From contig JAPTYK010000001.1 of assembly GCA_026913215.1 (NCBI GenBank), forward strand, positions 930,001 to 994,000: 64,000 bases of DNA, written 5' to 3'. The position numbers were made by a program, and so were the translations under genes. This stretch comes from Streptomyces diastatochromogenes. Its GTDB lineage: Bacteria; Actinomycetota; Actinomycetes; Streptomycetales; Streptomycetaceae. Positions 59,139 to 64,000 of the stretch are shown here, in pieces. The notes under the pieces are model-generated. The model was not told the DNA's origin. It searched no databases and saw only the letters and a list, made by a program, of their open reading frames with translations. How positions within the stretch are numbered: position 1 is the stretch's first letter; each line of letters begins with the position of its first letter.

Positions 59139-62057
59139 ATGCCGCTGCTCGAGCCGAACCCGCAGGCCCTCCGCCCCGGTACGAAGCGGACCCCCGCCCC
59201 GGACCGCGTGCCGGAGCTCCAGTCCCGGGGCACGCCGCGGCGGCTGCGCGAGGAGCTCACCGAGCTCCTCGGCCCGGGAAGGTCCTGTCGAAGATCTCCG
59301 ACCTGGTGCGCTACGCCTCGGACGCCAGCCCGTACCGCTTCGTCCCGCAGGTCGTCGTGGTCGCCGAGGACCTCGACGACATCTCCACCGTCCTGTCCTA
59401 CGCCCACGGCAAGGGCCGCGAGGTGGTCTTCCGGGCCGCCGGGACCAGCCTCAACGGACAGGCGCAGGGCGAGGACGTCCTCGTCGACGTGCGCCGCCAC
59501 TGGGCGGGCGTCGAGGTCCTGGACGGCGGGGCCCGGGCCAGGATCCGGCCCGGCACCACCGTGGTGCGGGCCAATGCCGCGCTCGCCCCGCACGGGCGGG
59601 TCCTGGGGCCCGACCCGGCCAGCGCGGTCGCCTGCACGATCGGCGGGGTCGTCGCCAACAACGCCTCGGGGATGACGGCCGGCACCACCCGGAACTCGTA
59701 CCGGACCGTCGCCTCCCTCACCGTCGTGCTGCCGAGCGGGACCGTGGTCGACACGGCGGACCCGGACGCCGACGAGGAGCTCGCGCGGGCCGAACCGAGG
59801 CTGTGCGCGGAGCTCCTCGCGCTGAAGGCGGAGATCGAGGCGGACGCCGAACTGACCGCCCGGATCCGCGCCAAGCACACCCTCAAGAACACCAACGGCT
59901 ACCGGCTCGACGCCTTCCTCGACGGGGACACCCCGGTGCGGATCCTGCGCGGTCTGATGGTCGGCTCCGAGGGCACCCTCGGCTTCATCTCCGAGGTCGT
60001 CTTCGACACCCTGCCGCTGGACCGCGCGGTCTCCACGGCCCTGCTCTTCTTCCCTCGCTGCCGGCCGCCGCCGCGCCGTGCCCCTGTTCAACGAGGCCGG
60101 GGCGCTCGCCGTCGAGCTGATGGACGGCAACACGCTGCGGGCCTCGGTGAGCGTGGCGGGCGTGCCGGCCGACTGGGCGGAGCTGCCGAAGGAGACGGCG
60201 GCGCTCCTGGTCGAGTTCCGGGCCCCGGACCCGGCGGCCCTGGAGGCGTACGAGCGGGCGGCGGAGCGCGTCCTCGCCGGTCTCGCACCGGTCGCCCCGG
60301 TGGCCTCCGTGGAGAACGCCTTCACCCGGGACCCGAAGCGGATCTCCGGCTACTGGAAGGCCCGCAAGGCCTTCGTGACGGCCGTCGGCGGCTCCCGCCC
60401 CTCCGGTACGACCCTGATCACCGAGGACTTCGCGGTGCCGCCGGACCGGCTCGCGGAGGCCTGCGAGGCGCTGCTCGACCTCCAGGCCCGGCACGGCTTC
60501 GACGCGGCCGTGGCCGGTCACGCGGCCCACGGCAACCTCCACTTCCTGCTCGCCTTCGACGCGGCCGACCCCTCCGACGTCGAGCGGTACGCGGCCTTCA
60601 TGGACGAGTTCTGCAAGCTGACCGTGGAGCGCTTCGACGGCTCGCTGAAGGCGGAGCACGCCACCGGCCGCAACATCGCGCCCTTCCTGGAGCTGGAGTG
60701 GGGGACGAAGGCGACCGATCTGATGTGGCGGGTCAAGGAGGCCGTCGACCCGGCCGGCGTGCTCGCCCCCCGGATCGTCCTGGACCGCGATCCGCAGGCC
60801 CATCTGCGCGGCCTGAAGACGATCCCGTCCGTGGAGCGGACCGCCGACCCCTGCATCGAGTGCGGTTTCTGCGAACCGACCTGCCCCAGCCACGACCTGA
60901 CGACCACTCCGCGCCAGCGGATCGTGCTGCGCCGGGAGATGATGCGCCAGTCCGACGGCTCCCCCGTCGAGACCCGGCTCCTGGAGTCGTACGGCTACGA
61001 CGCCGTCGACACCTGCGCCGGCGACTCCACCTGCAAGCTCGCCTGCCCGGTCGGGATCGACACGGGGCGCTCATGAAGGAGTTCCGGCACGAGCGGCACT
61101 CGCCGCGCGAGGAGCGGATCGCCGCCCTCGCCGCGCGGAACTTCCGCGCCGTGGAGGCCTCCGCACGGCTCGCGGTCGCCGCGGCGGACCGGATCGGCGA
61201 CCGGGTCCTGGAATCGGTGACGGGCCTCGCCCGCCGGGCCGTCCGCCCCGACCTCGTACCGGAGTGGCTGCCGGAGATCCCGGGCGCGGCGGCGCGGCGG
61301 CTGCCCGCACCCACCGTCCGGCGGCGGTCGCCGTCTACTACCCGGCCTGTGTGAACCGCGTCTTCGGCAACCCGGAGGGCGAGCGCGGGCCCTCGCTGCC
61401 GGAGGCCGTCGTCGCGGTGTCCGCGCGGGCCGGGCGGCCGGTGTGGATCCCGGACGACGTGGCCGGGACGTGCTGCGCGACGATCTGGCACTCCAAGGGG
61501 TACGCGCGGGGCAACGAGGTGATGGCGAACCGGATCGTCGAGGCCGCCTGGGGCTGGACGGCCGGCGGGCGGCTGCCGCTGGTGGTGGACGCCTCCTCGT
61601 GCACCCTCGGGATCGCGCACGAGGTGGTGCCGTACCTGACGGAGGACAACCGGGAGCTGCACGCCGGACTGACCGTGGTGGACTCGCTGGTGTGGGCGGC
61701 GGACGAGCTGCTCCCCCGGCTCGACGTGCGCCGCCGCGTCGCCTCGGCCGTGGTCCATCCGACCTGCTCGATGCGGCACCTGGGCGACGAGGAGAAGCTC
61801 ACCGCGCTCGCCGGGGCCTGCGCGGAGGAGGTCGTCGTCCCCGCCGACGCGGGCTGCTGCGCCTTCGCCGGCGACCGGGGATGCTGCACCCGGAGCTGAC
61901 GGCCTCGGCGACGGCCCGCGAGGCGGCCGAGGTGACGGCCCGGCCGTTCGACGCGCACCTCTCGGCGAACCGGATGTGCGAGATCGGCATGGACCGGGCG
62001 ACGGGCCGGAGCTACCGCTCGGTGCTGCTCGCCCTGGAGCGCGCCACCCGCCCCTGA
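59139..62057 (+). CDS. D-2-hydroxyacid (D-lactate-type) dehydrogenase with FAD, Fe-S and CCG domains, frame-broken
   Basis: ATG at 59139 behind GGGGAG. FAD_binding_4: VVVAEDLDDISTVLSYAHGKGREVVFRAAGTSLNGQAQGEDVLVDV, ANNASGMTAGTTRNSYRTV, VGSEGTLGFISEV. FAD-oxidase C domain: HAAHGNLHFLLAFDAAD, AEHATGRNIAPFLELEWG. Fe-S domain: CIECGFCEPTCPSH and CAGDSTCKLACPVGIDTG (two 4Fe-4S sets). CCG domains: VAVYYPACVNRVFG and DAGCCAFAGDRGMLHPEL. About 970 residues. Oxidises D-lactate or a similar acid, passing electrons to quinone or cytochrome. Frame changes near 59,283, 60,057, 61,070, 61,322 and 61,880. MarR gene is 40 bp upstream, same strand. Confidence 0.92.
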
Positions 62058-62078
62058 CCGTCCGCCGGCCGGTCAGGG

Positions 62079-62110
62079 AGGGCCCCTCACCCCAGACGGT
62101 GAGGGGCCCT
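62079..62110 (+). terminator. Hairpin terminator after the dehydrogenase
   Basis: AGGGCCCCTCACC (62079-62091) pairs perfectly with GGTGAGGGGCCCT (62098-62110), 6-base loop, followed by TCGTATGTT. Intrinsic-type terminator. Confidence 0.9.
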
Positions 62111-62160
62111 TCGTATGTTCGAGTGATCATGGGCGACGGGTAAGGCTCCCGCCGGGCAAC

Positions 62161-62175
62161 GGACTTGTACAGTCC
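62161..62175 (+). promoter_or_regulatory. Inverted repeat upstream of the GH109-like gene
   Basis: GGACTTGTACAGTCC: arms GGACT/AGTCC around TGTAC, 26 bp before the start at 62201. A GntR- or LacI-like operator is possible; no regulator gene is adjacent. Confidence 0.4.
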
Positions 62176-62200
62176 AACCACCCGTCAGCAGGGAGCTTCC

Positions 62201-63613
62201 ATGGACGACCGCACACCACGCCCCCGAGCCGCCGCGCGTCCTCAGGACCACCGCCGGAGCGGCCGGGGCCGGGCTCGGCGTCGCCGCCGCGGGCGGACAG
62301 GCCGCCCGGGCGGCCACCGGTTCCGTTCCCGCCCTCGCCCCGGAGGCCCCGGCCGTGCCGCAGCGCCGGGGCGCCACCATGGCGGGGGTCCCGTTCGAGG
62401 GCCGTTCCACCGTCCGGGTCGGCATCGTCGGCTACGGCAACCGCGGCGCCGGCATGATCGGCAACTTCCTCGCCCTCCCTGGGTCCGGGTGGTCGCCGTC
62501 TGCGATCCGGTGCGCGAGAAGGCCGAGCGGGCCGCCGCGGCCGTCGTCGCCGCCGGGCAGCCGGCCCCCGCCCTGTACACCCACGGCCCGGACGACTACG
62601 CGAACCTCTGCACCCGCACCGACCTCGACTTCGTCTATGTGGCGACCCCCTGGGAGACCCACTTCCCGGTCGCCCGTGCGGCGATGCTGGGCGGCAAGCA
62701 CGTCGGCGTGGAGTGCCCGGTGGCGATGGAGCTCACCGAGCTGTGGGAGCTCGTCGACCTGTCGGAGCAGACCCGCCGCCACTGCCTGCAGATGGAGAAC
62801 TGCTGCTACGGGCGGAACGAGATGCGGGTCCTGCGGATGGCGCACGCCGGGAAGTTCGGGGAGCTGCTGCACGGCGCGGGGGCGTACAACCACGACCTGC
62901 GCGAGCTCCTGTTCTCGCCGACGTACTACGAGGGGCCCTGGCGCCGGACGTGGCACACGAAGCTGCGCGGGGACCTCTACCCGAACCACGGCTTCGGTCC
63001 GGTCGCCACCTACATGGACCTCAACCGGGGCGACCGGGCGGTGAGCATCAGCAGCTTCGGCACTCCGGCCCTCGGCCTCGCCGAGTACCGCGCGGCGCAC
63101 ATGCCGGCCGGCGACCCGAGCTGGAAGGAGACGTACGTCGAGAGCGACCGGACGATCAGCGTGGTCAGGACGGCCAAGGGCCGGCTGATCCGCCTGGAGC
63201 ACGACGTCTCCACCCCGCACCCGTACAGCAGGATCAACAGCCTGGGCGGCACGCGGGGCGTCTTCGAGGACTACCCGGCCCGGATCTACCTGGAGCCGGA
63301 CCACAAGGACGACGCGTGGGGCGACTTCTCGGCGTACGCGGCCGAGTTCGACCACTGGCTGTGGAAGGAGCACGCCAATCCGCCGGGCGGCCACGGCGGC
63401 ATGGACTACCTCATGGTCTTCCGTCTGATGCAGTGCCTCCAGCTGGGCCTTCCGCCGGACTTCGACGTGTACGACGCCGCCACCTGGACGGCCCCGGTGC
63501 CGCTGAGCCACGCCTCCATCAAGGCGAACGGGGCGCCGCAGGAGATCCCCGACTTCACGCGCGGCGCGTGGCAGCGGGCCCGCCCTGGCGTGGACTCGGC
63601 GAAGCCCGCCTGA
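62201..63613 (+). CDS. GH109-like Gfo/Idh/MocA protein, probably Tat-exported, frame-broken
   Basis: ATG at 62201 behind GGGAG. N-terminus has a Tat-like [21 protein letters not shown] segment (after a frame change near 62,228) and AxA site. NAD-binding [22 protein letters not shown]; then [120 protein letters not shown], all GH109 marks. GH109 enzymes are alpha-N-acetylgalactosaminidases that use tightly bound NAD. Frame change near 62,480. About 470 residues. Confidence 0.9.
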   Translation: MDDRTPRPRAAARPQDHRRSGRGRARRRRRGRTGRPGGHRFRSRPRPGGPGRAAAPGRHHGGGPVRGPFHRPGRHRRLRQPRRRHDRQLPRPPWVRVVAVCDPVREKAERAAAAVVAAGQPAPALYTHGPDDYANLCTRTDLDFVYVATPWETHFPVARAAMLGGKHVGVECPVAMELTELWELVDLSEQTRRHCLQMENCCYGRNEMRVLRMAHAGKFGELLHGAGAYNHDLRELLFSPTYYEGPWRRTWHTKLRGDLYPNHGFGPVATYMDLNRGDRAVSISSFGTPALGLAEYRAAHMPAGDPSWKETYVESDRTISVVRTAKGRLIRLEHDVSTPHPYSRINSLGGTRGVFEDYPARIYLEPDHKDDAWGDFSAYAAEFDHWLWKEHANPPGGHGGMDYLMVFRLMQCLQLGLPPDFDVYDAATWTAPVPLSHASIKANGAPQEIPDFTRGAWQRARPGVDSAKPA

Positions 63614-63622
63614 CCTCCCCGT

Positions 63623-63659
63623 GCCGCCCCGGCCCCTCGCCGCGAGGGGCCGGGGCGGC
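63623..63659. terminator. Perfect 17-bp hairpin between convergent genes
   Basis: GCCGCCCCGGCCCCTCG (63623-63639) pairs with CGAGGGGCCGGGGCGGC (63643-63659), 3-base loop. It lies 10 bp after the GH109-like stop and 8 bp after the opposing gene stop. Confidence 0.9.
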
Positions 63660-63667
63660 CGTGCGTC

Positions 63668-64000
63668 TCAGCAGCGCCGCAGGTCCTCGGTGACCGTGCC
63701 CTGGACGCTCGTCAGGCTGCGGTCGTAGCACCCGGCGGAGCCGTACAGGCGGTAGCGCTCGGTGCTGGTACCGACCGCGTGCCGCTGCTCGCGCGGGACG
63801 CCGAGGGTGAAGGAGGCGTCGCCGGTGTACGTGTCGTCCAGGCGGGACCAGGACAGCCGCTTCTCTCCCCGGACGACGTCGACGGAGGCGCGGTCGCCGA
63901 CGGTGAGGACGGTCCGCAGGCGGTTCGCGCCGTCGACGGAGATCTCGCCGTCCATCGTGTACGCGTGCCGGGTGCGGGTCGTGGTGCGGCCGACGGTCAC
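63668..64000 (-). CDS. C-terminal part of an unknown protein, 5' end outside the window
   Basis: Open from the window edge to TGA at 63668. The visible 110 residues include TRHAYTMDGEISVDGANRLRTVLTVGDRASVDVVRGEKRLSW split by polar turns, LDDTYTGDASFTLGVPREQRH, and an end with two Cys (SAGCYDRSLTSV, VTEDLRRC) that may form a disulfide, suggesting export. Beta-rich composition, no recognised family. The GTG at 63998-64000 is probably internal. Confidence 0.55.
   Translation of the reverse strand: MTVGRTTTRTRHAYTMDGEISVDGANRLRTVLTVGDRASVDVVRGEKRLSWSRLDDTYTGDASFTLGVPREQRHAVGTSTERYRLYGSAGCYDRSLTSVQGTVTEDLRRC

Overview
The window is about 73% G+C and almost wholly coding, with GTG/TTG starts, GGAGG-type ribosome binding sites and strong third-position G/C bias. 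The gene families (SpoIIE phosphatase with PAS/GAF, LAL-type LuxR regulator, PknB-like kinase, DUF305 lipoprotein, Tm-1-like/PEP-hydrolase pair, sulfur-operon leader peptide, DmdR/IdeR-type iron box) point to a Streptomyces chromosome, probably an arm or a conserved accessory region. No rRNA, tRNA, CRISPR array, IS element or large biosynthetic cluster is visible.

The reading frame breaks very often. Roughly a hundred points need a one-base correction, usually restoring one G or C in a G/C run, to recover a full-length family member. Only about a dozen genes are uninterrupted (for example DUF305, ung, the SpoIIE phosphatase, PEP hydrolase, DUF5701, the 32.5-kb DinB protein, CMD, PadR, the FABP-like protein, DedA, MarR). 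I read this as uncorrected sequencing deletions, not mass pseudogenisation. I therefore annotate whole genes across the breaks and state where they lie.

Layout. 1-7 kb: secreted LVIVD protein, DUF305 lipoprotein, divergent ArsR regulator and Old Yellow Enzyme with twin operators, BNR protein, uracil-DNA glycosylase, BadF-type sugar kinase, CbiX-like protein. 7-15 kb: lactonase, FUSC membrane protein, APH-like kinase, Lrp regulator, and a molybdate block (TOBE regulator, ModB, ModC) with no ModA. 15-22 kb: signalling block of SpoIIE phosphatase, Ser/Thr kinase with an extracytoplasmic domain, and a LAL regulator. 22-27 kb: Tm-1-like/PEP-hydrolase operon divergent from a MocR regulator, DUF2000, DUF5701. 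27-32 kb: two large secreted proteins, a subtilisin-like protease with FG-GAP-like repeats and an Rhs-like protein ending in phospholipase A2. 32-40 kb: DinB, AraC, FAD monooxygenase, truncated amine oxidase, CMD protein with a palindromic operator, unknown membrane proteins, isochorismatase. 40-50 kb: NarL-type two-component system, PadR, STAS, sialidase, aminopeptidase P, TrmB/HTH regulator, prolyl oligopeptidase, FABP-like protein. 50-55 kb: aliphatic-sulfonate operon (leader peptide, permease, ATPase, lipoprotein, SsuD). 54.7-64 kb: iron-box-controlled DedA protein and flavin monooxygenase, a 19-residue hydrophobic peptide, MarR/ABC exporter pair, a D-2-hydroxyacid dehydrogenase with Fe-S and CCG domains, and a GH109-type enzyme.

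Short tandem repeats (9-37 bp units) recur in spacers and in low-complexity coding ends. Several clear operators allow specific regulatory predictions: ArsR/OYE, MarR/ABC, iron box/DedA, CRP-like/PLA2, ATACCC-N4-GGGTAT/CMD.
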